Shown here: positions 21,993-31,324 of the stretch, piece after piece
How positions within the stretch are numbered: position 1 is the stretch's first letter
Layout: every line of letters starts with the position of its first letter
Source: Pectobacterium sp. A5351
Lineage (GTDB): Bacteria; Pseudomonadota; Gammaproteobacteria; Enterobacterales; Enterobacteriaceae
Length of the DNA: 64,000 nt
Reading direction: 5' to 3'
Assembly (NCBI RefSeq): GCF_028335745.1
Contig: NZ_CP116477.1
Coordinates: 3,100,001-3,164,000, forward strand
Position numbers and translations under genes: made by a program
The notes under the pieces: model-generated
The model's database searches: none
Told to the model about the DNA's origin: nothing
The model's input: the letters and a program-made list of their open reading frames with translations, nothing else

Positions 21993-24278
21993 ATGAACCA
22001 GAGCTTGCTCGTTACCAAACGCGATGGCAGTAAAGAAAAAATCAATTTGGATAAAATCCACCGCGTCATTACCTGGGCCGCAGAGGGTTTACACAATGTC
22101 TCCGTCTCTCAGGTCGAACTTCGCTCCCACATTCAGTTTTACGACGGCATCAAGACCGCCGATATCCACGAGACCATCATTAAGGCTGCGGCCGATCTGA
22201 TCTCGCGCGAAAGCCCGGATTATCAATATCTGGCTGCGCGTCTGGCTATCTTCCATCTGCGCAAGAAAGCCTACGGTCAGTTTGAGCCGCCAGCCCTGCT
22301 GACTCACGTCACCAAGATGGTGGAACTGGGCAAGTACGACAAGCATCTGCTGGAAGACTATAGCCCAGAAGAATTCGCCCAGATGGACGCTTTCATCGAT
22401 CACTGGCGTGACATGAATTTCTCCTACGCGGCGGTTAAACAGCTGGAAGGGAAATATCTGGTACAAAACCGCGTCACCGGTGATATCTACGAAAGCGCCC
22501 AGTTCCTGTACATTCTGGTCGCGGCATGCCTGTTCTCCGGCTACCCGCGCGAAACGCGTCTGGATTACGTCAAACGTTTTTACGACGCCATTTCCACGTT
22601 CAAGATCTCCCTGCCAACGCCAATCATGGCGGGCGTGCGCACGCCAACGCGTCAGTTCAGCTCCTGCGTGCTGATCGAATGCGGCGACAGTCTCGATTCC
22701 ATCAATGCGACATCCAGCGCAATCGTGAAATACGTTTCCCAGCGTGCCGGTATCGGCATCAACGCGGGCCGTATCCGTGCGCTCGGTAGCCCGATTCGCG
22801 GCGGTGAAGCCTTCCACACCGGCTGTATTCCTTTCTACAAACACTTCCAAACAGCGGTGAAATCCTGCTCTCAGGGTGGTGTACGCGGCGGGGCTGCCAC
22901 ACTGTTCTATCCGCTGTGGCATCTGGAAGTAGAAAGCCTGCTGGTGTTGAAAAACAACCGTGGTGTAGAAGGCAACCGCGTTCGCCACCTCGACTACGGC
23001 GTACAGTTGAACAAACTGATGTATCAGCGTCTGGTAAAAGGTGAAGACATCACGCTGTTCAGCCCGTCTGACGTACCGGGATTATACGACACGTTCTTCG
23101 CCGATCAGGATGAGTTCGAGCGTCTATATGTGCAATATGAGCAGGATGACAGCATCCGCAAACAGCGCATCAAAGCCGTTGAGCTGTTCTCTCTGATGAT
23201 GCAGGAACGTGCTTCTACCGGTCGTATCTATATTCAGAACGTTGACCACTGCAATACGCACAGCCCGTTCGATCCGCAGATCGCCCCCGTTCGCCAGTCC
23301 AACCTGTGTCTGGAAATCGCGCTGCCGACCAAGCCGCTGGACGACGTGAACGATGAAAACGGCGAAATCGCGCTGTGTACGCTGTCTGCTTTCAACCTTG
23401 GCGCGATCAACAGCTTAGACGATCTGGAAGAGCTGGCGACGCTGGCTGTACGCGCGCTGGATGCCCTGCTGGATTATCAGGATTACCCAATCACGGCCGC
23501 AGAGCGTGGCGCGATGGGCCGCCGCACGCTGGGAATTGGCGTGATCAACTTCGCTTACTATCTGGCGAAAAACGGCGTGCGTTACTCTGACGGCAGCGCC
23601 AACAACCTGACGCACAGAACGTTTGAAGCCATTCAATACTACCTGTTGAAAGCCTCTAACGTGCTGGCGCGCGAGCAAGGTGCCTGCCCGTGGTTCAATG
23701 AAACCACCTATTCGCAGGGTATCCTGCCTATCGATACCTATAAACGCGATCTGGATGCGATCTGCAACGAGCCGCTGCATCTCGACTGGGAAGCGCTGCG
23801 TAACGACATTAAAGAGTACGGGCTGCGTAACTCCACGCTGTCAGCACTGATGCCGTCTGAGACGTCCTCTCAGATCTCCAATGCGACCAACGGTATTGAA
23901 CCACCGCGCGGCCACATCAGCGTTAAAGCATCCAAAGACGGTATTCTGCGCCAGGTTGTGCCGGAATACGAAACGCTTAAAGACGCGTACGAGCTGCTGT
24001 GGGAAATGCCGAGCAACGATGGCTACCTGCAACTGGTGGGTTTGATGCAGAAGTTTGTTGATCAGGCGATCTCCTCCAACACCAATTACGATCCGTCACG
24101 TTTCCCATCAGGTCGAGTACCGATGAAACAGTTGCTGAAAGATCTGGTCACGGCCTACAAGTTCGGCGTGAAAACACTGTATTACCAAAACACCCGTGAC
24201 GGCGCTGAAGACGCACAAGACGACCTGTTAGCAGAACCACAGGACGACGGCTGCGAAGGCGGCGCGTGTAAGATTTAA
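21993..24278 (+). CDS. nrdA: Ribonucleoside-diphosphate reductase 1 alpha subunit NrdA
   Basis: Large, catalytic and allosteric subunit of class Ia ribonucleotide reductase, with 761 residues as in E. coli. An N-terminal ATP-cone (LVTKRDGSKEKINLDKIHRV) is followed by the redox-active cysteine in SSCVLIECGDS (near 225), the radical cysteine in NLCLEI, the paired cysteine in ALCTLSAFNLG, the relay tyrosines in LYYQNTRDG, and the C-terminal CEGGACKI cysteine pair reduced by thioredoxin or glutaredoxin. First gene of nrdA-nrdB-yfaE. Confidence 0.98.
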   Translation: MNQSLLVTKRDGSKEKINLDKIHRVITWAAEGLHNVSVSQVELRSHIQFYDGIKTADIHETIIKAAADLISRESPDYQYLAARLAIFHLRKKAYGQFEPPALLTHVTKMVELGKYDKHLLEDYSPEEFAQMDAFIDHWRDMNFSYAAVKQLEGKYLVQNRVTGDIYESAQFLYILVAACLFSGYPRETRLDYVKRFYDAISTFKISLPTPIMAGVRTPTRQFSSCVLIECGDSLDSINATSSAIVKYVSQRAGIGINAGRIRALGSPIRGGEAFHTGCIPFYKHFQTAVKSCSQGGVRGGAATLFYPLWHLEVESLLVLKNNRGVEGNRVRHLDYGVQLNKLMYQRLVKGEDITLFSPSDVPGLYDTFFADQDEFERLYVQYEQDDSIRKQRIKAVELFSLMMQERASTGRIYIQNVDHCNTHSPFDPQIAPVRQSNLCLEIALPTKPLDDVNDENGEIALCTLSAFNLGAINSLDDLEELATLAVRALDALLDYQDYPITAAERGAMGRRTLGIGVINFAYYLAKNGVRYSDGSANNLTHRTFEAIQYYLLKASNVLAREQGACPWFNETTYSQGILPIDTYKRDLDAICNEPLHLDWEALRNDIKEYGLRNSTLSALMPSETSSQISNATNGIEPPRGHISVKASKDGILRQVVPEYETLKDAYELLWEMPSNDGYLQLVGLMQKFVDQAISSNTNYDPSRFPSGRVPMKQLLKDLVTAYKFGVKTLYYQNTRDGAEDAQDDLLAEPQDDGCEGGACKI

Positions 24279-24287
24279 GCCAATAAT

Positions 24288-24311
24288 GAAAGGCTGCCGA
24301 TGCAGCCTTTC
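24288..24311 (+). terminator. Hairpin after nrdA (nrdA-nrdB gap)
   Basis: GAAAGGCTGC-CGAT-GCAGCCTTTC is a perfect 10-bp stem, then ATCTTTTATAG. It resembles a weak terminator or mRNA-stability element at the nrdA 3' end, 10 bp after the stop. Confidence 0.6.
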
Positions 24312-24366
24312 ATCTTTTATAGCAGGCGTCGCTGCCCGTCCCTTATGGGCCTTCACAAGCGGCGTT

Positions 24367-24390
24367 AAAAAATGCTCACGGCATTTTTTT
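24367..24390 (+). terminator. Terminator-like hairpin directly before the nrdB ribosome-binding site
   Basis: AAAAAATGC-TCACG-GCATTTTTTT is a perfect stem ending in a T-run. The nrdB Shine-Dalgarno GGAGAG follows at once. The stem is AU-rich, so it may attenuate nrdB or mask its ribosome-binding site only weakly. Confidence 0.5.
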
Positions 24391-24400
24391 GGAGAGACTC

Positions 24401-25531
24401 ATGGCCTATAGCACTTTTTCACAGAACAAGAATGACCAGTTGCTCGAACCGATGTTCTTCGGTCAGTCAGTTAACGTCGCGCGTTTCGATCAGCAAAAGT
24501 ATGAAATTTTCGAAAAGCTGATCGAAAAGCAGCTGTCCTTTTTCTGGCGTCCGGAAGAAGTCGACGTGTCGCGCGATCGCATCGACTATCAGGCGCTGCC
24601 CGATCATGAAAAGCATATCTTCATCAGCAACCTGAAATACCAAACGCTGCTGGATTCCATTCAGGGACGTAGCCCGAACGTGGCGTTGCTGCCGCTGATT
24701 TCTATCCCTGAGCTGGAAACCTGGGTGGAAACCTGGGCGTTCTCGGAAACCATTCACTCACGCTCCTACACGCACATCATTCGTAATATCGTGAACGATC
24801 CGTCGCTGGTGTTTGACGATATCGTGACGAACGAAGAGATTCTAAAGCGTGCCAAAGATATCTCCGGTTACTACGACTCGCTGATTGAGATGACCAGCTA
24901 CTATCATTTGCTGGGTGAAGGGACACATCAGGTTAATGGCAAGACCGTGACCGTAAATCTGCATACGCTGAAAAAGCAGCTGTATATCTGTCTAATGAGC
25001 GTAAACGCGCTGGAAGCGATTCGCTTCTACGTCAGCTTCGCCTGCTCCTTCGCTTTTGCAGAACGCGAACTGATGGAAGGCAACGCCAAAATCATCAAGC
25101 TGATTGCCCGTGATGAAGCGCTGCACCTGACCGGCACGCAGCACATGCTGAACCTGATGCGTTCCGGCCATGACGACCCAGAAATGGCGCAGATTGCCGA
25201 AGAGTGTCAGCAGGAGTGTTATGACCTGTTTGTGCTCGCTGCTCAGCAAGAAAAAGAGTGGGCGGAATACCTGTTCCGCGACGGCTCAATGATTGGTCTG
25301 AACAAAGATATTCTGTGCCAATACGTGGAATACATCACCAACATCCGCATGCAGGCGGTTGGGCTACCGCTGCCATTCCAGACGCGCACGAACCCTATTC
25401 CGTGGATCAACGCCTGGCTGGTATCCGATAACGTGCAGGTCGCGCCTCAGGAAGTTGAAGTCAGCTCCTATCTGGTCGGCCAGATCGATTCAGAAATCAG
25501 CGACGACGACCTGAGCGATTTCCAACTGTAA
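24401..25531 (+). CDS. nrdB: Ribonucleoside-diphosphate reductase 1 beta subunit NrdB
   Basis: Small subunit holding the di-iron centre and tyrosyl radical of class Ia ribonucleotide reductase. It has 376 residues from ATG 24401, which follows GGAGAG at good spacing and matches the E. coli length. An upstream TTG at 24389 lies inside the preceding hairpin and is rejected. The radical Tyr lies in [16 protein letters not shown] and iron ligands in the [11 protein letters not shown] and [11 protein letters not shown] stretches. It ends with the acidic NrdA-binding tail DDDLSDFQL. Confidence 0.98.
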   Translation: MAYSTFSQNKNDQLLEPMFFGQSVNVARFDQQKYEIFEKLIEKQLSFFWRPEEVDVSRDRIDYQALPDHEKHIFISNLKYQTLLDSIQGRSPNVALLPLISIPELETWVETWAFSETIHSRSYTHIIRNIVNDPSLVFDDIVTNEEILKRAKDISGYYDSLIEMTSYYHLLGEGTHQVNGKTVTVNLHTLKKQLYICLMSVNALEAIRFYVSFACSFAFAERELMEGNAKIIKLIARDEALHLTGTQHMLNLMRSGHDDPEMAQIAEECQQECYDLFVLAAQQEKEWAEYLFRDGSMIGLNKDILCQYVEYITNIRMQAVGLPLPFQTRTNPIPWINAWLVSDNVQVAPQEVEVSSYLVGQIDSEISDDDLSDFQL

Positions 25532-25534
25532 GCG

Positions 25535-25795
25535 ATGAGCAATCCAACGATCACACTGCGCACATCCGGTGCGCAGTTTTCCTGCTCAGACGACGGCCCT
25601 TCCCTGCTGGATGTGCTGGAGTCCAACTGCGTCAGCATTGAATACCAGTGCCGCTCCGGTTATTGCGGCTCCTGTCGGTTGCGTCTGGTAAAAGGCAGAG
25701 TGGCCTATCGCCAAACTCCGCTGGCCTGCATCCAACAGGATGAAATCCTCCCCTGCTGCTGCATGCCGCAAGGCGACATCGAACTCGATATTTAG
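25535..25795 (+). CDS. yfaE: 2Fe-2S ferredoxin-like protein YfaE (NrdB cofactor maintenance)
   Basis: An 86-residue plant-type ferredoxin. The cluster cysteines are in CRSGYCGSC plus a fourth in LACIQQDEILPCCC. Family members maintain the di-iron tyrosyl radical cofactor of NrdB. It starts 3 bp after the nrdB stop and is the third gene of the operon. Confidence 0.93.
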   Translation: MSNPTITLRTSGAQFSCSDDGPSLLDVLESNCVSIEYQCRSGYCGSCRLRLVKGRVAYRQTPLACIQQDEILPCCCMPQGDIELDI

Positions 25796-25921
25796 TCCCG
25801 TTCCGTCCTCGCCATACCGGCTAAACCGCCTATCGCTCTCGCTGGTGGCGGGCGCATTTCCTGCCCGCTTTCCTACGCAAGTGAGTTACACTATCCGCTG
25901 AAATCGTCTTTTGACCGATAT

Positions 25922-26046
25922 ATACCCTAAATAATTCGAGTTGCAGGCAGGCGGAGACCGAGCGAGTCCCCAGGAGCTTACACGAGTAAGTGACTGGGGT
26001 GAGTAAGGGAATCCAACGCACATGCAGCTTGAAGTATGACGGGGAT
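25922..26046 (+). repeat. ERIC repeat upstream of qmcA
   Basis: A second full-length ERIC: ATACCCTAAATAATTCGAG at the left, AAGTAAGTGACTGGGGTGAG in the core, TTGAAGTATGACGGGGATA at the right. It ends only about 8 bp before the qmcA Shine-Dalgarno, so it lies in the promoter or leader of qmcA-nfeD. Confidence 0.95.
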
Positions 26047-26070
26047 AAAACAACCTGGAGGTTTTAAAAC

Positions 26071-26985
26071 ATGCTCACCGTCATTCCTATTTTGATCTTT
26101 GTTGCGCTCATCGTTGTCTGGTCAGGCATCAAAATCGTCCCCCAGGGATATCAATGGACTGTGGAACGGTTTGGTCGCTATACCAAAACACTGATGCCGG
26201 GCCTTAATCTGGTCGTGCCATTTATGGATCGTGTCGGCCGCAAAATTAATATGATGGAACAGGTGCTGGATATTCCCTCACAGGAAATCATTTCGAAAGA
26301 TAACGCCAACGTCACGATCGACGCCGTGTGTTTTATCCAGGTTATCGATCCGGCACGCGCCGCCTATGAAGTCAGCAATCTGGAACAGGCTATCGTCAAC
26401 CTGACGATGACCAACATCCGTACCGTTCTGGGTTCGATGGAACTGGACGAAATGCTTTCTCAGCGTGACAGCATCAATACCCGCCTACTGCACATCGTTG
26501 ACGAAGCGACCAACCCGTGGGGTATTAAAATTACCCGTATTGAGATCCGCGACGTTCGTCCGCCAACAGAACTGATTGCCGCGATGAACGCACAGATGAA
26601 AGCGGAACGTAACAAACGTGCCGATATTCTGGAAGCCGAAGGGGTGCGTCAGGCCGCGATCCTGAAAGCAGAAGGGGAAAAACAGTCGCAGATCCTGAAA
26701 GCAGAAGGCCTGCGTCAGTCCGCGTTCCTGGAAGCAGAAGCGCGTGAACGTGCGGCGGAAGCAGAAGCACAGGCAACCAAAATGGTGTCCGAAGCCATCG
26801 CGGCGGGCGACATTCAGGCAGTCAACTACTTCATCGCCCAGAAATATACCGATGCACTGCAACAGATTGGTTCTTCCAATAACAGCAAAGTCATCATGAT
26901 GCCGCTGGAAGCCAGCAATTTAATGGGTGCCATCGGCGGAATTGCAGAACTGGTTAAAGACAGTAAAGAAAGCCGAGGTAAATAA
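26071..26985 (+). CDS. qmcA: SPFH domain (band 7) protein QmcA
   Basis: A 304-residue member of the stomatin/prohibitin/flotillin family. One N-terminal membrane segment ([18 protein letters not shown]) is followed by the SPFH domain ([24 protein letters not shown]) and a long Ala/Glu-rich coiled coil with repeats of ILKAEGEKQ (near 200-240). The family forms large inner-membrane assemblies; QmcA suppresses an ftsH htpX double mutant phenotype in E. coli. The stop overlaps the nfeD start by one base (TAATG), the usual SPFH/NfeD pair. Confidence 0.95.
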   Translation: MLTVIPILIFVALIVVWSGIKIVPQGYQWTVERFGRYTKTLMPGLNLVVPFMDRVGRKINMMEQVLDIPSQEIISKDNANVTIDAVCFIQVIDPARAAYEVSNLEQAIVNLTMTNIRTVLGSMELDEMLSQRDSINTRLLHIVDEATNPWGIKITRIEIRDVRPPTELIAAMNAQMKAERNKRADILEAEGVRQAAILKAEGEKQSQILKAEGLRQSAFLEAEARERAAEAEAQATKMVSEAIAAGDIQAVNYFIAQKYTDALQQIGSSNNSKVIMMPLEASNLMGAIGGIAELVKDSKESRGK

Positions 26986-27440
26986 TGGGCATTGAACTGG
27001 TGATGGAAAATGCGCACTGGTTCTGGCTGTCGCTCGGTGGCCTGCTTTTAGCCGCCGAAATGCTGGGCGCCAGTGGCTATTTGCTGTGGAGCGGCTTATC
27101 AGCGGTATTGGTTGGGCTGCTCACGTGGGTCATGCCGCTGGACTGGCCATGGCAGGGAACCATTTTTGCCATCCTGACGATCGTCACGGCGCTGCTCTGG
27201 TGGTATTGGCTGCGTAAACGGACGCTGTCACGCCCGCAGTCAACGCTCAACCAGCGCGGGCAGCAACTGATTGGCCTGCGCGCCACGCTGGCCGACCCGG
27301 TGACTAACGGTTTCGGCCGGGTAAACATCGGTGACAGCAGCTGGCGTGTAAAATCAGAGCAGGATCTGCCCGCCGGTACACATGTTGAAGTAATTGCTAT
27401 TGATGGTATCACGCTGCATGTACGCCCAACAGAGCGCTAA
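26985..27440 (+). CDS. ybbJ: NfeD-like membrane protein (YbbJ)
   Basis: A 151-residue partner of QmcA. Three or so membrane segments ([56 protein letters not shown]) are followed by a C-terminal OB-fold ([24 protein letters not shown]...[13 protein letters not shown]). NfeD proteins work with SPFH proteins as anchors or partners. Translationally coupled to qmcA. Confidence 0.92.
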   Translation: MGIELVMENAHWFWLSLGGLLLAAEMLGASGYLLWSGLSAVLVGLLTWVMPLDWPWQGTIFAILTIVTALLWWYWLRKRTLSRPQSTLNQRGQQLIGLRATLADPVTNGFGRVNIGDSSWRVKSEQDLPAGTHVEVIAIDGITLHVRPTER

Positions 27441-27453
27441 CCGCACCTATTTT

Positions 27454-27474
27454 AGGGGAGCCCGTCTCCCCTTT
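27454..27474 (+). terminator. Terminator between ybbJ and cueR (convergent)
   Basis: AGGGGAG-CCCGT-CTCCCCT followed by TTATG. It lies in the short gap after ybbJ, facing cueR from the other side. Confidence 0.6.
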
Positions 27475-27497
27475 ATGACGACTTATTTTTTGGCGAT

Positions 27498-27914
27498 TTA
27501 CGCTTCTGACGACTTACTCTTCTGACAACAGCCCGCCAGATTATTGATTATCGGACAGTCCGCTCCGCCGTCCCCCGGACACTGCTCGGCCAGTGCCAGC
27601 AAATGTTCACGCATCGTTTTTAGCTCTTCGATATGCATTTCGATTTCCTGCACTTTCTGCAAGGTACGCGCTTTGACATCCGCACTTCGCCGCAGCGGAT
27701 CGTTAAACAGCGTCACCAGTTCCCGGCATTCATCCAGATTAAACCCAACCTGACGAGCCTGGCGCAGCAGCGTGAGTTCTTCGACGTGATGATCATCGTA
27801 GCTGCGGTAACCATTTTCAGAACGCAGCGGTGTAGTCAGAAGTTCTTTCTCTTCATAGAAGCGAATGGTTTTACTGCTAAGACCGGTTTTTTTCGCGACA
27901 TCACTGATATTCAT
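27498..27914 (-). CDS. cueR: Copper efflux transcriptional regulator CueR
   Basis: MerR-family Cu(I)/Ag(I) sensor of 138 residues. The N-terminal helix-turn-helix and wing are [26 protein letters not shown], followed by a dimerization helix. The metal-binding loop CPGDGGADC (near 112-120) carries the two Cu-binding cysteines, with a further CC near the C-terminus. Divergent from copA, whose promoter has the 19-bp spacer typical of CueR control. Confidence 0.96.
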   Translation of the reverse strand: MNISDVAKKTGLSSKTIRFYEEKELLTTPLRSENGYRSYDDHHVEELTLLRQARQVGFNLDECRELVTLFNDPLRRSADVKARTLQKVQEIEMHIEELKTMREHLLALAEQCPGDGGADCPIINNLAGCCQKSKSSEA

Positions 27915-27924
27915 GATTTCCCCC

Positions 27925-27955
27925 TTGACCCTCCCCTTGCTAGAAGGTTTACCTT
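27925..27955 (+). promoter_or_regulatory. CueR-controlled copA promoter with 19-bp spacer
   Basis: -35 TTGACC (27925-27930) and -10 TACCTT (27950-27955) are separated by 19 bp, the overlong spacer of MerR-type promoters. The spacer carries the dyad ACCCTCC-N8-GAAGGTT. It is nearly the same as the E. coli copA promoter. It lies 76 bp before copA and close to the cueR start. Confidence 0.93.
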
Positions 27956-28030
27956 ACCCAATAACTAGTAAAAATCAGATAGCCGGTCAACGTCTTTCAC
28001 CTCCGGCTGTGATCATGGGAGAAAATTATT

Positions 28031-30754
28031 ATGTCACAAACCATCGTGTTGTCATTGCAGGGTCTAACCTGCGGGCACTGTGTCCAACGCGTTAAAAAAG
28101 CACTGGACGCGCTGCCTGCGGTCGAACAAACCAACGTCACACAACAGTACGCCAGCGTCAGCGGCGACGTTGATTCACAAACGTTGATCGACACCATTGA
28201 ACAGGCTGGCTACGAAGCGCAGCTTGCGACTACGCCAGATGTGTCCCTCCAGCTTTCCGGCCTGAGCTGCAACCACTGCGTCGCCGCTACGCGTAAAGTG
28301 CTGGAAGCCATTCCCGGCGTTGTGGCGACGGATGTCACCACAGAGCAGGCAACCGTTTATGGCAACGTTGAGGCCACGACACTAATTAGCGCGATTGAAG
28401 AAGCCGGCTATCACGCCAGCGTGCAGGAGAACATCCACCCAAAAACTGAGCCGCTGGCACAGGTAGCGACAACGCCGGAAGCGCTGCCAGCGGCCGAGAG
28501 TATTCTTCCGGCAACAACAACAGCGTTCAATAACGCTGACGACAGCGTGCAACTCCTGCTGCAGGGCATGAGTTGCGCCAGTTGCGTGAACCGTGTACAA
28601 ACGGCGTTGCAAAACGTCAGCGGCGTCACGCAGGCGCGGGTCAATCTGGCCGAACGCAGTGCGTTGGTCAGCGGTCATGCCGAGCCGGAAGCGCTGATTG
28701 CTGCCATTGAGCAAGCAGGCTATGGGGCGGAAATCATTCAGGACGAAGAAGAACGCCGCGCGCGCCAGCAGCAAACCTCTCAGCAGGCTATTCGCCGTTT
28801 CCAATGGCAAGCCGCATTGGGCTTACTGCTTGGTGTTCCGCTAATGCTATGGGGCGTGCTGGGCGGCAGCATGAGTCTGACGCCAGAAAGCCAAACACCA
28901 TGGCTCATCATCGGGATATTGACGCTGGCGGTGATGGTATTGGCTGGCAGCCATTTTTACCGTAACGCCTGGCGTAGCCTGAAAAACGGTGCCGCCACCA
29001 TGGATACACTGGTCGCGCTAGGAACAGGTGCGGCGTGGCTTTACTCCATTACCGTTAACCTGTGGCCGGATCTTTTCCCGATGGCGGCGCGCCATCTTTA
29101 TTACGAAGCGAGCGCGATGATCATCGGTTTAATCAATCTGGGCCATGCGCTGGAACAGCGTGCCCGCCAGCGCTCTTCTCGTGCGCTGGAACGACTGCTC
29201 GACTTGACGCCCCCCACCGCCCGCGTCGTAACAGAAGAAGGCGAGAAATCGATTCCGCTGTCCGATGTGCAGTCCGGCATGACGCTGCGCCTGACAACCG
29301 GCGATCGTATTCCTGTCGATGGCGAGATACTGCAAGGTGAAGTGTGGGTGGATGAAGCCATGCTCACCGGGGAACCGATCCCGCAAGTCAAAACGGCTGG
29401 CGATACGGTGCATGCGGGTACGCTGGTTTCCGACGGCAGCGTTCTCTTCCGAGCGGATGCAATTGGTAATCAAACCACGCTGTCGCGCATTATCCGGCTG
29501 GTCAGGCAGGCACAAAGTAGCAAACCCGCTATCGGCCAGTTGGCGGATCGCATCTCTGCCGTGTTTGTTCCCGTCGTTGTGGCTATCGCGCTTCTCAGCG
29601 GTGCGATCTGGTTCTTCGTTGGGCCGCAGCCGCAGGTGGTCTACACGCTCATCATCGTCACGACCGTCCTGATCATTGCCTGCCCCTGCGCACTTGGGCT
29701 GGCAACGCCGATGTCGATTATTTCCGGCGTCGGACGTGCTGCGGAGTTTGGCGTGCTGGTGCGAGATGCCGATGCCTTACAGCAGGCCAGCAAGCTGGAT
29801 GTGCTGGTGTTTGACAAAACCGGTACGCTAACCGAAGGACAGCCGCGCGTTGTGGCGGTTCATACCTTCGGTGACGTGACGGAAACACAGGCGCTGGCCT
29901 GGGCGGCCTCGTTGGAACAGGGATCGAATCATCCACTGGCAAAAGCGATTCTTGAACGAGCAGAGAATCTGACGCTCACGCCAACCGAGCAGTTCCGTAC
30001 ACTGCGCGGTCTCGGCGTCAGCGGCAAGATCGGCGATGCCACTCTGCTGTTGGGGAATCCGGCACTGCTCAAACAGCATCAGGTCGATATCACCGAAGGT
30101 GAAGCACTGATCAACGAGCAGGCTCAGCGCGGTATCACGCCAGTATTGCTGGCGGCGAATGGTCACATCATCGCGGTGTTGTCTATCCACGATCCGCTGC
30201 GAGCGGATAGCGTCAGCGCCTTGCAGCGTCTGCACCGGCAGGGCTATCAGCTCGTCATGCTAACGGGGGACAACCCGCTCACGGCGAAAAGCATCGCGCA
30301 AGAAGCGGGTATCGACCAGGTGATTGCCGGGGTGTTGCCAGACGGAAAAGCGGAAGCCATCAAAAAGTTACAGGCTCAAGGCAAACGCGTGGCAATGATT
30401 GGTGATGGCATCAACGATGCGCCCGCGCTGGCGCAGGCCGATGTCGGCATTGCGATGGGCGGTGGCAGCGATATTGCGATTGAAACCGCCGCCATCACGC
30501 TGATGCGCCACAGCCTGCACGGTGTCGCCGATGCGCTGGCGCTCTCCAATGCCACGCTGCGCAACATGAAGCAGAACCTGCTGGGCGCGTTTATCTATAA
30601 CTCGCTGGGGATCCCGATTGCCGCGGGCGTGCTTTACCCGCTGACCGGTGCGCTACTCAGCCCGGTGGTCGCCAGTGCCGCCATGGCGCTCTCCTCCATC
30701 ACGGTTGTCAGCAACGCCAACCGCCTGCTGCGCTTTAAACCTAAAAGCCAGTAA
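28031..30754 (+). CDS. copA: Copper-exporting P-type ATPase CopA
   Basis: Pumps Cu(I) from cytoplasm to periplasm. At 907 residues it is longer than E. coli CopA (834) because it has three N-terminal heavy-metal domains: GLTCGHC (11-17), GLSCNHC (77-83) and GMSCASC (179-185). The P1B ATPase core has the membrane CPC in [13 protein letters not shown], the phosphorylated Asp in [11 protein letters not shown], the SNHPLA-type nucleotide-binding motif and the hinge [15 protein letters not shown] probable -1 frameshift cassette lies at 28438-28512, between the second and third metal domains. Controlled by CueR from the adjacent promoter. Confidence 0.97.
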   Translation: MSQTIVLSLQGLTCGHCVQRVKKALDALPAVEQTNVTQQYASVSGDVDSQTLIDTIEQAGYEAQLATTPDVSLQLSGLSCNHCVAATRKVLEAIPGVVATDVTTEQATVYGNVEATTLISAIEEAGYHASVQENIHPKTEPLAQVATTPEALPAAESILPATTTAFNNADDSVQLLLQGMSCASCVNRVQTALQNVSGVTQARVNLAERSALVSGHAEPEALIAAIEQAGYGAEIIQDEEERRARQQQTSQQAIRRFQWQAALGLLLGVPLMLWGVLGGSMSLTPESQTPWLIIGILTLAVMVLAGSHFYRNAWRSLKNGAATMDTLVALGTGAAWLYSITVNLWPDLFPMAARHLYYEASAMIIGLINLGHALEQRARQRSSRALERLLDLTPPTARVVTEEGEKSIPLSDVQSGMTLRLTTGDRIPVDGEILQGEVWVDEAMLTGEPIPQVKTAGDTVHAGTLVSDGSVLFRADAIGNQTTLSRIIRLVRQAQSSKPAIGQLADRISAVFVPVVVAIALLSGAIWFFVGPQPQVVYTLIIVTTVLIIACPCALGLATPMSIISGVGRAAEFGVLVRDADALQQASKLDVLVFDKTGTLTEGQPRVVAVHTFGDVTETQALAWAASLEQGSNHPLAKAILERAENLTLTPTEQFRTLRGLGVSGKIGDATLLLGNPALLKQHQVDITEGEALINEQAQRGITPVLLAANGHIIAVLSIHDPLRADSVSALQRLHRQGYQLVMLTGDNPLTAKSIAQEAGIDQVIAGVLPDGKAEAIKKLQAQGKRVAMIGDGINDAPALAQADVGIAMGGGSDIAIETAAITLMRHSLHGVADALALSNATLRNMKQNLLGAFIYNSLGIPIAAGVLYPLTGALLSPVVASAAMALSSITVVSNANRLLRFKPKSQ
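28438..28512 (+). promoter_or_regulatory. Programmed -1 frameshift cassette in copA (slippery heptamer plus pseudoknot)
   Basis: The heptamer C-CCA-AAA (28438-28444) is in the correct phase at codons 136-138 (His-Pro-Lys). After a -1 slip the next codons are AAC then TGA (28447-28449), giving a 139-residue product. Five bases after the heptamer, GCCGCTGGCA (28450-28459) pairs perfectly with TGCCAGCGGC (28485-28494). Its loop segment GCCGGAAG (28474-28481) pairs perfectly with CTTCCGGC (28505-28512), forming an H-type pseudoknot. E. coli copA is known to make the CopA(Z) chaperone this way at CCCAAAG. Expression here is inferred. Confidence 0.82.
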
Positions 30755-30758
30755 TGCT

Positions 30759-30789
30759 AACGCGGTGCGTCTCAACAACGCGCCGCGTT
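30759..30789 (+). terminator. Hairpin after copA
   Basis: AACGCGGTGCG and CGCGCCGCGTT form an 11-bp stem with one non-canonical pair, followed by TCCTCTTTC. Probable copA terminator, 4 bp after its stop codon. Confidence 0.6.
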
Positions 30790-30848
30790 TCCTCTTTCGG
30801 AAATTGTCAGGTTTTTTATCGACTGTCGTCAGACCTATTTAACCAGGC

Positions 30849-31280
30849 TCACTCCAGCTCATGGCGTGCAGCTTCCGCCAAAAAGTGGCTGCGATCGCGA
30901 TAAGTACCCGGCTGCTCCCGCACGCGATTATCAATACGCTGTATCAACGTATCAGGAAGTGAAATGTTCAATCGCTGTGGCTTTCCTTCAAAAGCCGATA
31001 GATCCACATCCAGCACAAACCAACTATCATAGTCCGCAAAATCAGGCATCGCCGCATAGATCAGATGCCCAGCATCATTAAGTCGCTTAATGTCCAGATT
31101 TCCGCGACTCACCGCTTCATCAATAAGGGCTAAAATCGCTTCCCGCGCCATGCGTGCGATATCCTGCTGGCTGTCAGCCGCAGAGAAACAGCCGTAATCA
31201 TCAGTACACAATGCCGGAACGATCAGCCCATATGCCGTAGCATCATCTTTTGGCGTTTCCACACCGACTGAAAAAAACAT
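30849..31280 (-). CDS. hicB: HicB-family antitoxin
   Basis: A 143-residue antitoxin with a partial RNase H-like N-terminus (MFFSVGVETPKDDATAYGLIVPAL, then CFSAADSQQDIARMAREAIL) and a C-terminal ribbon-helix-helix-like DNA-binding region (RLNISLPDTLIQRIDNRV...SHFLAEAARHEL). It should neutralise HicA and autorepress the operon. The start is ATG at 31280 after GGAGG; the longer open frame upstream is the overlapping hicA region. Second gene of the leftward hicA-hicB module, 22 bp after hicA. Confidence 0.92.
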   Translation of the reverse strand: MFFSVGVETPKDDATAYGLIVPALCTDDYGCFSAADSQQDIARMAREAILALIDEAVSRGNLDIKRLNDAGHLIYAAMPDFADYDSWFVLDVDLSAFEGKPQRLNISLPDTLIQRIDNRVREQPGTYRDRSHFLAEAARHELE

Positions 31281-31294
31281 ATTGCCTCCGAAAA

Positions 31295-31324
31295 GGCGGG
31301 GATTAGATCCCCGCCATTTTTTTG
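31295..31324. terminator. Perfect hairpin whose loop contains the hicA stop codon
   Basis: GGCGGGGAT (31295-31303) and ATCCCCGCC (31307-31315) form a perfect 9-bp stem with a 3-nt loop. The hicA stop (31303-31305) lies in the loop. On the minus strand it is followed by TTTT and the hicB Shine-Dalgarno; on the plus strand by ATTTTTTT. It can act as a terminator in the + direction and as an intra-operon attenuator in the - direction. Confidence 0.7.

Noticed and set aside
22089-22988. 299-codon open frame antisense to nrdA
   Set aside because: It overlaps conserved nrdA coding sequence and has typical shadow composition.
24389-24400. TTG start for nrdB four codons upstream
   Set aside because: It would place the Shine-Dalgarno inside the coding sequence; ATG 24401 matches the family start.
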